Shown piece after piece: positions 9,155 through 19,501 of a stretch of DNA of 64,000 bases. Numbering within the stretch: the stretch's first letter is position 1; each line of letters starts with the position of its first letter. The notes under the pieces were generated by a model, which was not told the origin of the DNA, made no database searches, and saw only the letters and a program-made list of their open reading frames with translations. This DNA comes from Aldehydirespirator sp963662645. GTDB taxonomy: Bacteria > Actinomycetota > Acidimicrobiia > Acidimicrobiales > Aldehydirespiratoraceae. Made by a program: the position numbers and the translations under genes. Where the stretch lies: NCBI GenBank assembly GCA_963662645.2, contig OY759762.1, positions 3,348,001 to 3,412,000 of the forward strand, given 5' to 3'.

Positions 9155-9898
9155 CTAGCTGGTGATCGCTCGGATTACCAGCGTTATCCCGGAGGCGGCC
9201 AGCAGCAACAGCACGGCCCGGTCGAACTGGGGCCCCGACAATCTGGCCCGGAGGTATTCGCCGGCGGGCAGTACGGCCAGCACCGGCCCGAGTCCCACCG
9301 CGGCCGCGATCAGCCGGTCGGAGTCGTAGGCGCCGATCGACGCCAAAGATGTGATCTGGGCCAGGCCCGAGACCAGGAACAGCACCGACAGCCCGAAGAT
9401 GTAGGCGTCGCGGGGCAGCCGGTAGGCGTACAGCCACGATCCGATGATCGGCCCGGACACTCCGACTGCCCCCTGCATGACCCCCGTGATGAGCCCGATG
9501 CCGGGCGAGGCCCGCCGCCCGAACTCCGGTGACACGGAGACGTCGCCGAACCACAACGACCTGACCACGAACAGCAGCACTGAGGCCGCGAGCACGATCA
9601 GCAGGGGCCTCTCGGGTGTAGAGACCAGGACGAACGTGCCCAGCACTGCTCCCAATGCCGATGCCGCGGTCAGGACGAACAGGTCGCGGGTCTCGGGACG
9701 GGCGTGGCGGGTGCGCCAGCCGACCAGCATGTTGGCCACCGCGTTGGGCAGGGTCACTACCGCCACCGCGGTCTCGATGCCGGTCAACGGCGCCAGGATC
9801 GGTATGGCGATGAGCGGGTAGCCGAGCCCGGTGGCGCTCTTGGCCAGCATGGCCAGTCCAGAGGCCACGCCGACGACAATCAGCTCGGTCGTGCTCAT
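9155..9898 (-). CDS. TauE/SafE-family membrane permease
   Basis: 247 aa, almost entirely hydrophobic, with about eight predicted membrane helices. The N-terminus (ATGLGYPLIAIPILAPLTG) and the central GVMQGAVGVSGPIIGSWLY repeat the two internally related halves typical of TauE/SafE (DUF81) permeases, which export sulfite, sulfoacetate or related organic anions. Nothing nearby identifies the substrate. It is convergent with the MscS gene and lies 67 bp downstream of the cupin gene on the same strand, so it may be the last gene of that operon. Confidence 0.8.
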   Translation of the reverse strand: MSTTELIVVGVASGLAMLAKSATGLGYPLIAIPILAPLTGIETAVAVVTLPNAVANMLVGWRTRHARPETRDLFVLTAASALGAVLGTFVLVSTPERPLLIVLAASVLLFVVRSLWFGDVSVSPEFGRRASPGIGLITGVMQGAVGVSGPIIGSWLYAYRLPRDAYIFGLSVLFLVSGLAQITSLASIGAYDSDRLIAAAVGLGPVLAVLPAGEYLRARLSGPQFDRAVLLLLAASGITLVIRAITS

Positions 9899-9965
9899 CT
9901 ACCGTGCGCGCGGACGAATCCAACCGTGAGCGCGTTGACGCCGACCACGACCAACTCCGTGGTGC

Positions 9966-10541
9966 TCACTCCTGAGACTCGCGGCTGTCCTGTGCCGGAT
10001 CGAGCCAGCGGTCCCGCTCGTCGGCGAGCCAGTCGGGGAAGTCGATCTCAGGGTCGGGCAGCGGCGTGACCCCACTTGCCGAGCAGGCGTCTGCGAAGGC
10101 ATCCGGGTCGTTGCTCCAGCTGCGGGGGTCGCCCAGCATCACCTCGAAGAGGGTGCATCCCGCGTCTCCGGCGACGAGTGGCCCGAATTGGGCACCCTCG
10201 GGCAGCTCGATATGGGTGCCGGCGGCGCACAGTTCGTCGCCAATGAGGATCTCGCCCTCCAGAACGAACACCACGTGCGGCGAGCGGTGGCCGTGGCGGC
10301 GCACGACCATTCCGGGGTCGTAGCGGGCGTAGAGCGACAGGTAGGGCGGGTCGGCGCGGAAGGCGAACCACTTCTCCCACACCGACGACTCGGTGCCGTC
10401 GGCATTGAGCTGGGCCTTGACCCGCTGCCACGGAACCGCAGGGTCATCAACGTGCCGGATGGTCGGTCCTCCGCCCGTCGGACCGCCGCTCATCACTCCG
10501 CCGCTCATCACTCCGCCGCCCATCGGGCCGCCGCTCATCAT
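9966..10541 (-). CDS. Cupin-domain protein with Met/Gly-rich N-terminal repeat
   Basis: 191 aa if the ATG at 10541 is used; this ATG overlaps the TGA of the upstream SnoaL-like gene (ATGA), which implies translational coupling. The first 25 residues are repetitive (MSGGPMGGGVMSGG and similar) and contain four further in-frame ATGs, so the real start may be later. Residues about 70-150 form a cupin barrel (GMVVRRHGHRSPHVVFVLEGEI), with His residues that could bind a metal. Small cupins of this kind act as sensors, isomerases or dioxygenases; the function here is not known. It is part of the MFS - SnoaL-like - cupin operon. Confidence 0.72.
   Translation of the reverse strand: MMSGGPMGGGVMSGGVMSGGPTGGGPTIRHVDDPAVPWQRVKAQLNADGTESSVWEKWFAFRADPPYLSLYARYDPGMVVRRHGHRSPHVVFVLEGEILIGDELCAAGTHIELPEGAQFGPLVAGDAGCTLFEVMLGDPRSWSNDPDAFADACSASGVTPLPDPEIDFPDWLADERDRWLDPAQDSRESQE
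10485..10541. repeat. Short tandem repeat at the start of the cupin gene
   Basis: A 15-bp unit close to ATGAGCGGCGGAGTG (minus strand) is repeated about four times. Each copy brings another ATG in the same frame, giving several alternative start codons. Confidence 0.65.
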
Positions 10542-10948
10542 GCCGACCAGTCCGTGCCGGGCTGGTGCAGGGCCCACAACTCGGCTATGCGCTGGCCCTC
10601 GATCCGGTACTGGGCCAGCCAGACCAGCGACATCGGCGCCGCGGTGGCCAGGCTCACCCCTCGCAGCGTGAGTCGGATCCACACCGTGGGGCCGTCGGCG
10701 GTGATTGCATCGATGCTGACCTCGGTGGCCCGGACCGTCTCGAAGGCGTCGGCCAGCCGTCGGCGCAACTCTCGGTGCGTCAGGGACTGCGTGCCCTCGG
10801 CTGTGTGGCGCACGACCGGGTCGGCGACCAGATCCTCGAGCGCGTCGAGATCCCGCTCGAGCCAGACCCTCTCCCAGTAGGCGCGCACGACCGCCTCGGC
10901 CGAAGCCTCGCTCGTCCCTGCGGCGTGATCGCTGCCGGTGTCGTCCAT
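10538..10948 (-). CDS. SnoaL-like / NTF2-fold protein
   Basis: 136 aa. The start at 10948 is supported by a strong ribosome site AAGGAGG (10960-10954) five bases upstream; a slightly longer start at 10963 would overlap the end of the MFS gene by ATGA. The sequence (VVRAYWERVWLERDLDALEDLVADPVVRH ... WLAQYRIEGQRIAELWALHQP, quoted in part) has the features of the SnoaL/NTF2-like ester-cyclase group: an N-terminal helix followed by a cone-shaped sheet. Members act as cyclases, isomerases or hydratases on small hydrophobic molecules. No substrate can be assigned. Confidence 0.72.
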   Translation of the reverse strand: MDDTGSDHAAGTSEASAEAVVRAYWERVWLERDLDALEDLVADPVVRHTAEGTQSLTHRELRRRLADAFETVRATEVSIDAITADGPTVWIRLTLRGVSLATAAPMSLVWLAQYRIEGQRIAELWALHQPGTDWSA

Positions 10949-10959
10949 GGCTTCCTCCT

Positions 10960-12234
10960 TCATAGTGTCGTTTCCTCGTCGATGCCGCGCGGCTGTGCGA
11001 TCCGGGCCACGGCCATCACCGCGACCACGAGAACGCCGAGCACGACCAGAGTTGTGCGGATCCCCACGGCGTCGGCCACGAGCCCGATGGGCAGGGCCGC
11101 GATGGCGAAGCCCGAGAAGCTCAGCATCAGCAGGCTCTGGACCCGCCCGTGATACTCGACCGGAGTCATCGTCAGCAGCATGGAGTTGTTCAGCGCCTGG
11201 AACACGCTCGACGAGGCGCCCACCAGGGCCATCACCGCCAAGGCCGCGTAGAGGTTCGGCATCACCGCGAACACCGCGAGCGTTACTCCGAAAGTCACGG
11301 CGCTGCGGGTCTGGAACGGGCGCAGCCTGCGCCGCTCCAGATTCGCCAGCGAGATGGTGCCCACCGCCGCGCCCAATGCCGCGGCGGCGTTGAGAAGGCC
11401 GAATCCGGTCGATCCGCTGTCGTGGACCCGCTCGGCCACCACCGGCAGGAACGCCATGTGGGGGAAGCCGATCAGCACCACACCGAACGACACCAGCAGC
11501 AGGTGCACCAGATCGGGGCGGGAGCGCACGAATCGCAGGCCGTCGGCGATGTCGCCCAGCGCGCTGCGGCCCGACGGGCTTGACGGCGCTCCCTTGGGCA
11601 GGCCGGCCAGCAGGACCACGCTCAGGGCTCCGAGAACCCCCGCCGCGAAGAAGACGCCGGCCAGGCCGAAGAAGGCGACACCGATCAGGGCTCCGGCTGC
11701 GGCCGGGCCGACGACCCGGGCCATCTGAACGGTCGACATCGACAGGAAGATGGCGTTGGTGACGGCCTCGCGGCCCACGATCTCAGAGATGAACGAGAGC
11801 CGGGCCGGTGCCAGGATCGAGATCACCCCGCCCTGGACGACGCTGGCTGCCATCAGCATCCAGTAGGCCTCGGTGCCGGTGGCGACGGCCACGCCCAAGC
11901 CCACGGGAGTGGCCGCCTGCAGAACGCCCGCCAAGGCCAGCACGCCGCGCTTGGGGAAGCGGTCCGAGATCATGCCTCCGCAGGGGATGATGAAGATGCT
12001 GGACAGCCCGAAGGCCAGCATCACCCCGCCGAGGCCGGTGTTGCTGCCCGTGATCTCGAACGCCAGCCAGGCCCGGGCGATGCCGGCCACCTGCATCGTC
12101 AGGAACGTGAACAGCCCGCCGACGAACAGCCGCCGGTAGTGGGGGTTGTGAAGCGCCGCGAACCGCCCGGAGGGCTGGCGTGATCCGGCGGCAGGCATCC
12201 GGCATCGTACCGGTGGCCGCGGCCGGCGGGCCAT
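10960..12234 (-). CDS. MFS efflux transporter
   Basis: 424 aa with about twelve hydrophobic segments, first gene of a three-gene minus-strand operon. The loop after helix 2 reads MISDRFPKRGVLAL, matching the major-facilitator motif A, and the fold resembles the EntS/MFS_3 exporter group that pumps out siderophores or drugs. The start is uncertain: ATG at 12234 gives an Arg/Pro-rich lead, and the ATG at 12198 (MPAAGSRQ) is equally plausible. The operon is divergent from coxMSL and shares a control region of about 110-150 bp with it. Confidence 0.82.
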   Translation of the reverse strand: MARRPRPPVRCRMPAAGSRQPSGRFAALHNPHYRRLFVGGLFTFLTMQVAGIARAWLAFEITGSNTGLGGVMLAFGLSSIFIIPCGGMISDRFPKRGVLALAGVLQAATPVGLGVAVATGTEAYWMLMAASVVQGGVISILAPARLSFISEIVGREAVTNAIFLSMSTVQMARVVGPAAAGALIGVAFFGLAGVFFAAGVLGALSVVLLAGLPKGAPSSPSGRSALGDIADGLRFVRSRPDLVHLLLVSFGVVLIGFPHMAFLPVVAERVHDSGSTGFGLLNAAAALGAAVGTISLANLERRRLRPFQTRSAVTFGVTLAVFAVMPNLYAALAVMALVGASSSVFQALNNSMLLTMTPVEYHGRVQSLLMLSFSGFAIAALPIGLVADAVGIRTTLVVLGVLVVAVMAVARIAQPRGIDEETTL

Positions 12235-12346
12235 GACCGGTCGGACGGTGCTGCGGCCGCTACGACTCGCATCGATCCGGGCTGTGGTGTACGGTCCGAC
12301 CGGCGCGGCCTCAGTGGACGAACGCCGCGGTGAACGGGGGTCCAGG

Positions 12347-13210
12347 ATGTTGCCCGCCCGATTCGACTACATCGCCGCCTCGTCGGTGGAGGAGGCGATT
12401 GCTGCCAAGGCCGAGGGGGGTGACGAGACCCGGTTCCTCGCTGGTGGGCAGAGCCTGCTGCCGATGATGAAGCTGCGGTTCGCGACGCCTTCGAAGCTGG
12501 TGGACATCAACGGGATAGCCAGACTCGACGCCATCAGGCGCCACAACGGCCAACTGCACATCGGCGCGCTGGTTCGCCACGCGGACATCGCTGCTTCCGA
12601 CGAAGTGTCCGGTGCCATCGCCTCGGCCGCCCCCTGGATCTCCGATCCGCTGGTGCGCAACCTGGGCACCCTGTGCGGGTCGGTGGCCCACTGCGACCCC
12701 GAGGGCGACTGGAACTCGGTACTGCTGGCCACCGGGGCCGAGGTGGTCGCCCAAGGGCCGTCAGACCGGCGGAGGACCATCGACATCGGCGACTTCGTGC
12801 AGGACTTCTTCACCAACTCCCTAGCCGACGACGAGATGGTGCTGGCGATTCACATCCCGGTGCCTTCGGGTCCGTCCGGTGGCAGCTACCAGAAGCTGGA
12901 GCGCAAGGTCGGCGACTACGCCACGGTCGGGGTGGCCGCCCATCTCGAACTCGCCGCCGATGGCACCATCGCCGCAGCGGGCGTGGCCATGACGTCGGTG
13001 GCGCCCATCAACCGCAAGGCCACCGAGGCCGAGGCCCTGCTGGTGGGCAACGCACCGAGCACCGAGCTGTTCACTGAGGCGGGCGAGGCCGCCGCGGCGG
13101 CTGCCGATCCCCGCGACGACGTGCGAGGCTCGGCGCGATGGAAGCGCAGGGTGGTGGCCGCCTTCACCCAGAGGGCACTCGCGGCCGCAGCCGAGCAGGC
13201 CCAGGCCTGA
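12347..13210 (+). CDS. coxM: Carbon monoxide dehydrogenase medium (FAD) subunit CoxM
   Basis: 287 aa. The start at 12347 is chosen because homology begins at MLPARFDY and a purine-rich ribosome site (ACGGGGG) precedes it; 38 in-frame upstream codons show no family similarity. FAD-binding motifs are AGGQSLLP (32-39) and TLCGSVAHCDPEGD (from 108), the second being TIGGS in most relatives. CoxM passes electrons from the 2Fe-2S clusters of CoxS to FAD and on to the quinone pool. The order coxM-coxS-coxL is the one known for form I aerobic CO dehydrogenase. Confidence 0.93.
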   Translation: MLPARFDYIAASSVEEAIAAKAEGGDETRFLAGGQSLLPMMKLRFATPSKLVDINGIARLDAIRRHNGQLHIGALVRHADIAASDEVSGAIASAAPWISDPLVRNLGTLCGSVAHCDPEGDWNSVLLATGAEVVAQGPSDRRRTIDIGDFVQDFFTNSLADDEMVLAIHIPVPSGPSGGSYQKLERKVGDYATVGVAAHLELAADGTIAAAGVAMTSVAPINRKATEAEALLVGNAPSTELFTEAGEAAAAAADPRDDVRGSARWKRRVVAAFTQRALAAAAEQAQA

Positions 13211-13221
13211 GAGGGGGAGAC

Positions 13222-13698
13222 ATGGAGATCACGATCAACATCAACGGATCCGACCACACCGCCGATGTCGAGCCTCGTCTGCTGCTGGTCGACCACATCC
13301 GCACCGGCGCCGGTCTGACCGGCACCCACATCGGCTGCGACACCACCAGCTGCGGGGTCTGCACCGTGCTGGTGGACGGCACCCCGGTCAAGTCGTGCAC
13401 CATGCTGGCGGTTCAGGCCGACGGCCGGTCGGTCACAACCGTCGAGGGCCTCAAGACCGCCGACGGGCTGCACCCGGTCCAGCAGGCGTTCAGCGACGAG
13501 CACGGCCTGCAGTGCGGGTTCTGCACCCCGGCCATGATGCTGGTGGGTGCGGCGCTCATCGAGGACAACCCGGATCCGTCCGACGACGAGGTCCGCTGGG
13601 CCATCTCGGGGAACCTGTGCCGGTGCACCGGCTACATGAACATCGTCAAGGCCATCCAGGCCGCGGCCGCGGCGGCGTCGTCCAACGGCGACAGCTGA
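13222..13698 (+). CDS. coxS: Carbon monoxide dehydrogenase small (2Fe-2S) subunit CoxS
   Basis: 158 aa, ATG at 13222 with a strong ribosome site (GAGGGGGAGA) and only 11 bp after coxM. All eight cluster cysteines are present: the plant-type ferredoxin set Cys39, Cys44, Cys47, Cys59 and the helical-domain set Cys98, Cys101, Cys133, Cys135 (CGFCTPAM and LCRCTGY). It carries electrons from the molybdenum-copper centre of CoxL to the flavin of CoxM. Length is normal for the family. Confidence 0.95.
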   Translation: MEITININGSDHTADVEPRLLLVDHIRTGAGLTGTHIGCDTTSCGVCTVLVDGTPVKSCTMLAVQADGRSVTTVEGLKTADGLHPVQQAFSDEHGLQCGFCTPAMMLVGAALIEDNPDPSDDEVRWAISGNLCRCTGYMNIVKAIQAAAAAASSNGDS

Positions 13699-13711
13699 AA
13701 GGGAGCGAGCA

Positions 13712-16069
<2,358 letters not shown>

Positions 16070-16247
16070 TCCTGCCACCTGATCTACCGATCACGCATTC
16101 CGAATTCAGAAAGACACCGACTGCTGATGGACAACTTCAGTTGGCACAGAGTTTCTGAGTTAGTCGCCGGGCTCGGACACAGACTCGCCGCTACACCGAA
16201 GCCACCACAGACGACTTGCTCAAACGGTCTCCTTAGCGGCCACTACA

Positions 16248-16571
16248 CTATAGACTTGATACTTCCACTTGTGTCAAGATGAGGATCCTTCGTCCATCGA
16301 GACTACGACCCGATCGGGCTGATCTTACCCAGAACCGCCTGGCCAAGTCGTCGATGTCGAGTCGGCCGGCCTCAATGCAGGCTTCTGCGAGGAGAATCGC
16401 CTGCGCGAGATCGTCGTCGTCGGGGTAGCCCCTTCGAGCGGTGATCTCTCGCACGCCGCCCGGACTTCTGCTTTGAATGAAGGCCCGGCTCCGACCTTCC
16501 CACGGGATGCCAAGCAGGTTGCCGACACCGAGCCCGACCATCATGCCGCGGGCGCGTTCAAGCAAATCCAT
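16248..16571 (-). pseudogene. Truncated ADP-ribosylglycohydrolase (N-terminal fragment)
   Basis: 107 codons, starting at the ATG at 16571 after a fair ribosome site (GAGGA). The first about 80 residues match the start of ADP-ribosylglycohydrolases of the DraG family: LERARGMMVGLGVGNLLGIPWEG and then PDDDDLAQAILLAE, which corresponds to the acidic metal-binding motif near the N-terminus of these about 300-aa enzymes. After ARRFW the resemblance stops and the frame ends at 16248. The remaining two thirds, including the C-terminal aspartates of the active site, are missing, so it is very probably a broken gene. It lies in the accessory patch between coxL and xdhC. Confidence 0.6.
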
Positions 16572-17133
16572 GCTTCCTCACATCCTCCGCCGAGCGCGCA
16601 GCCAACTGTCGAGTATCCACTGTACGCCCGGCTGACCTGACAGAGCGCCGTTGCGGCGAGAGAGGCGTGCACGCTGCTTTCGAACCGTCATCGGCCTCGA
16701 TGATCGCGTAGTGCACGGACCGCAGCAGCGGCCACATCACGGCTGTGGGAACGGCGAGAGTGACGAGTCGCCCCACAGCCCAAGACCCTAATCCCGCTTC
16801 CCACAGAGCCGTCCCTTGAGCGCCCGATGGGCGCCGTATGTTCGATGTCTCGGCAGGGCCCGGCGCCCCCCGGCACACGCACCTGGCGCACCAACCCAAC
16901 ACAGCCCCAACTCCTGGCCCCGCACGCCCACACCAGCCCGCGGCGCTCCGGCGCGGAGGCGGAGCGCCCCGGCGTGAGGTCTCTGCGTCAGACTGCATGT
17001 CTTGATGCTTGTTGTGCTGTTGTGGTCTATGCCGTGCGCCGGGCATTGCCGCGAGGCCGTCCGGCCCAGGCCTATCGGAGCCTTCTGAGGGCTCCCGCCT
17101 AGGAGACACCCGCGACCAGGAGGGAGACCGCAG
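16572..17133. other. Gene-free stretch in the accessory patch
   Basis: About 560 bp with no convincing gene. Open frames exist on both strands but show no family features, no ribosome sites and arginine/proline-rich shadow composition. The stretch includes a GC hairpin-like segment around 16940-16975. A purine-rich ribosome site (AGGAGGGAGA) at its right end belongs to the next gene. Confidence 0.5.
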
Positions 17134-17619
17134 ATGGCGATGACCAACACCCAGCGCGCCACGCTCTATTCGACACTCACAGAAACCATCGGACAACAAG
17201 AAGCCGAGACGCTCATGGAGCAGCTCCCGCCGTCAGGCTGGGACCAGGTAGCCACCAAGGACGACATCAGAGTCCTCGGCGCCGGCTTCGCCGCCGCGCT
17301 CGCCGAGACCAACGCCGCGCTCACCGCGGGTCTGGCTGAGACCAACGCCGCCCTGAAGGCGGGTCTGGCTGAGACCAACGCCGCGCTCACCGCGGGTCTG
17401 GCTGAGACCAACGCCGCGCTCACCGCGGGTCTGGCTGAGACCAACGCCGCCCTGAAGGCCGGCCTCGCCGAGGCGGCCAAGGAGCGGGCCGAGATCGTCA
17501 AGAGCGTCGCGGAAGTGGTCAAGAGCCAGGCCAGGCAGGTCTACATCATCACGGCCACGATCGTCGCGGCCACCGCGTCGATCTGGATAGCGCTCTTCAC
17601 CGGCGCTGGGACCGGCTAG
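17134..17619 (+). CDS. Small membrane-anchored protein with five 11-residue repeats
   Basis: 161 aa, ATG at 17134 after a strong ribosome site (AGGAGGGAGA). The N-terminus (ALYSTLTETIGQQEAETLMEQ, given in part, then VATKDDIRVL) is followed by five copies of LAETNAALTAG or LAETNAALKAG (about residues 56-110). A charged stretch comes next, and one C-terminal membrane helix (YIITATIVAATASIWIALF). Eleven-residue periodicity is typical of a right-handed hendecad coiled coil. The layout, a short head, a coiled coil and a tail anchor, resembles small uncharacterised DUF1640-like proteins. Function unknown. It lies convergent to the 446-aa repeat protein. Confidence 0.7.
   Translation: MAMTNTQRATLYSTLTETIGQQEAETLMEQLPPSGWDQVATKDDIRVLGAGFAAALAETNAALTAGLAETNAALKAGLAETNAALTAGLAETNAALTAGLAETNAALKAGLAEAAKERAEIVKSVAEVVKSQARQVYIITATIVAATASIWIALFTGAGTG
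17299..17463 (+). repeat. Five tandem 33-bp repeats (hendecad coding)
   Basis: Five exact-length 33-bp units start at 17299, 17332, 17365, 17398 and 17431, each encoding 11 residues (LAETNAAL[T/K]AG). Copies differ at only a few positions, which suggests recent expansion or homogenisation by slippage. Confidence 0.9.
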
Positions 17620-17673
17620 GACCACAGCGACCACCCGAGAGTGCCTGTTCGTCTTTTCGCATCTCTTCGTCTC

Positions 17674-17764
17674 GTCGCTGAGTATCGGGACGACGTCAAC
17701 TCGTCTCGGCCATGAGGGTCATCTTCGACACGAATGTCATTGTCTCGGGCCTGAACTTTCCCCG
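17674..17764 (+). pseudogene. Relic of an RHH-PIN toxin-antitoxin module
   Basis: Codons 17674-17715 read VAEYRDDVNSSRP-stop, closely matching the antitoxin C-terminus VEEYRAEFNSPRT encoded at about 19460-19501. Overlapping it by ATGA, 17712 onward reads MRVIFDTNVIVSGLNFP, matching the start of the PIN toxin at 19498 (MRVVLDTNVIVSGLNFP). The match ends near 17764. Both the protein junction and the 4-nt overlap are preserved, so this is a remnant of a second copy of the module 1.8 kb away. Confidence 0.8.
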
Positions 17765-19077
17765 CCCGGCCGGTCGGCGAGCGTCTCGTTGAGGGCGCCG
17801 ACGATGGGGGTGGCGGCCTCGGTGGCGGCGGCCACGCTCGGCAGCGCCAGAATCTCCTGCGCGACCGCCCAGTCGGCCGGGTCGGCGTCGTCTCGGCTTA
17901 GGACGTCTTGGGCCCATGCGGCGACGGTTGGGGCGATGGCCGCGACCCGTGCCTTGACGAAGCCGGTGATCTCGGTGACGCTGACGTTCTTGACGGTCTG
18001 GTGGACGAGCACCCCGGCCGCCATCCCGGCGAGCAGCCCGGCGCCGGCCGGTCCGCCAGCGGCAGTGAAGGCCGCAACCGCGCCCAGCGACGCCGCCGAA
18101 GTGGCCGCGCCCCTGAACGCGCCGTCGGCGAGGTCGCTGTAGTCGCCGCTGCCGCGTGCCTTGTTAAACGACTGGGCCGCCGCCGCGACCGTGACCAGCA
18201 GCAGCAGCGGGTTGAGGCCCACCGCGGCCGACAGGCCCATACTGGCGGTCACTTGGGCGAACTGCTCGGTGTCGGCCCGGTTCCAGTTCAACGCGACCGC
18301 CACTACGCCCACGGTCGCTCCGAGCACCTCGCTGGCGTCGAAGGTGTTGATGTCGTAGAGCCACCGCTTGGGGATGCCCAGGCTGCTGTCGAGGGTCTGG
18401 GCCACCGAGTCGAACGTCGTCTTGTCCCAGGTGGCCAGGGGCAGGCCCCGCTCGGTGGACACGTCGCGCAGCAGCGCCTCCACAGTGCCGAGCGTCTGGC
18501 GTGTCAGCGTGTCGTCGATGGGGGCTTCGTTTACCGCCCGCACCGCGCCGGGGATCGTGTGACCGCCGTCGAAGAGCCGGTGGTAGCTGCCCCCCATGTC
18601 GGCCTGCAGCAGCGGATCCAGATACTTCGCGTCGAGCAACTTGTCGTACATCGACGCCGAACCGGACACCGCCGACTGCACAACCTGGTTGATCTGCGCC
18701 CCTGCCCCGGCGACCACCCCCTGCACGACGCTGGCGGCCGCGACGGTGTGGCGCTTCGTCGCCCTCGACGCGGCCACTGCGCCTTCGGCGCCGGCCTTGG
18801 CGGCCGCGACGGTGTGGCGCTTCGTCGCCCTCGTCGCCGTCTCTGCGCCTTCGGCGGCGGCCTTGGCGGCGGCGACGGTGTGGCCGGCCGCCGCCCGGAC
18901 CGCGGCCTCGGCTCTGCCGCGGCTTCCATCGCCGCGCTCGGTGTCTGAGGAGCTGTCGATCTCGTCGCCGCACGGCATGGGGCTGTCGCCATCGTCATCG
19001 GTGACGCCATCGCCGTCATCGACCTCAGTTCGTCTCGCCAGCCGTCGCATCGGCTTCCATCCGTCAGTACCCGGCAT
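17737..19077 (-). CDS. Unrecognised membrane-associated protein with 22-residue repeats
   Basis: 446 aa; family not recognised. After an acidic lead, residues about 60-120 contain repeats of the type HTVAAAKAGAEGAVAASR / ATKR with a 22-residue period, i.e. two 11-mers, resembling amphipathic surface-binding helices. The middle is mostly hydrophilic (GGSYHRLFDGGHTIPGAV, YDINTFDASEV). Residues about 270-370 hold several hydrophobic Ala/Gly-rich segments likely to enter a membrane. The last codons run antisense through the toxin-antitoxin relic, so the natural C-terminus may have been lost. The start could also be the ATG at 19050. It is divergent from the intact RHH-PIN operon. Confidence 0.55.
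   Translation of the reverse strand: MPGTDGWKPMRRLARRTEVDDGDGVTDDDGDSPMPCGDEIDSSSDTERGDGSRGRAEAAVRAAAGHTVAAAKAAAEGAETATRATKRHTVAAAKAGAEGAVAASRATKRHTVAAASVVQGVVAGAGAQINQVVQSAVSGSASMYDKLLDAKYLDPLLQADMGGSYHRLFDGGHTIPGAVRAVNEAPIDDTLTRQTLGTVEALLRDVSTERGLPLATWDKTTFDSVAQTLDSSLGIPKRWLYDINTFDASEVLGATVGVVAVALNWNRADTEQFAQVTASMGLSAAVGLNPLLLLVTVAAAAQSFNKARGSGDYSDLADGAFRGAATSAASLGAVAAFTAAGGPAGAGLLAGMAAGVLVHQTVKNVSVTEITGFVKARVAAIAPTVAAWAQDVLSRDDADPADWAVAQEILALPSVAAATEAATPIVGALNETLADRPGGESSGPRQ
18740..18885 (-). repeat. 66-bp repeats in the 446-aa gene
   Basis: The segment GCGACGGTGTGG recurs at 18740, 18806 and 18872, exactly 66 bp apart, within longer similar blocks. It encodes the 22-residue protein repeats. 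Confidence 0.85.
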
Positions 19078-19172
19078 CGGATGCCCCTACTCGTCTTGGG
19101 GGTCCCACGACCTGCGTGGTTGGTGGTCTGAATCTACTATTCGCGTCTCTTCGACGAGGACGGCAACACAGG

Positions 19173-19200
19173 TTCAGACTGCCACCACGAGTGGTACTCT
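19173..19200 (+). promoter_or_regulatory. Possible promoter and operator of the RHH-PIN operon
   Basis: ACCAC-GA-GTGGT (19184-19195) is a perfect inverted repeat 49 bp before the antitoxin ATG, flanked by weak -35/-10-like hexamers (TTCAGA, TACTCT, spacing 16). RHH antitoxins usually repress their own operon by binding short inverted repeats, so this is the likely operator. Inferred by eye. Confidence 0.4.
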
Positions 19201-19243
19201 GAAGTAAGACTCAGTAACAACAAGCCGGACAGGGGGTTCCCCA

Positions 19244-19501
19244 ATGCCGCGAACGACTAGTACCATCACCTTCTCGTTGCCGCCTGACATGGCTGATCGG
19301 GTGGACGAGATGACGACGCAGCAGGGACGCTCCCGGAGCGAGTTCCTGCGCGAGGCGGTGCTCCGCTACGTCGAGGAGTGCGAGTGGAGAGGGCTGCTGC
19401 AGTACGGGGAGCAGACGGCCAGGCAGCGGGGGATCGGCCCTGAGGACGTGGCTGTTCTCGTCGAGGAGTATCGGGCCGAGTTCAACTCGCCCCGGACATG
19501 A
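19244..19501 (+). CDS. RHH (CopG/Arc-type) antitoxin
   Basis: 85 aa. The N-terminal about 45 residues have the ribbon-helix-helix pattern: a beta strand TSTITFSLP, then two helices with GRSRSEFLREAVLRYVEE between and after the turn. The C-terminal tail (GIGPEDVAVLVEEYRAEF) probably wraps and blocks the toxin. The stop codon overlaps the toxin ATG (ATGA), the usual arrangement of type II toxin-antitoxin operons. A second, broken copy of its 3' end lies at 17674. Confidence 0.88.
   Translation: MPRTTSTITFSLPPDMADRVDEMTTQQGRSRSEFLREAVLRYVEECEWRGLLQYGEQTARQRGIGPEDVAVLVEEYRAEFNSPRT

Noticed and set aside
16558..17199. 213-codon minus-strand frame in the accessory patch
   Set aside because: No family features, no ribosome site and overlap with the start of the hendecad gene; composition fits non-coding sequence.
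17299..17463. Regular repeats considered as a CRISPR array
   Set aside because: Units are directly adjacent without spacers and stay in frame as a coiled-coil protein.
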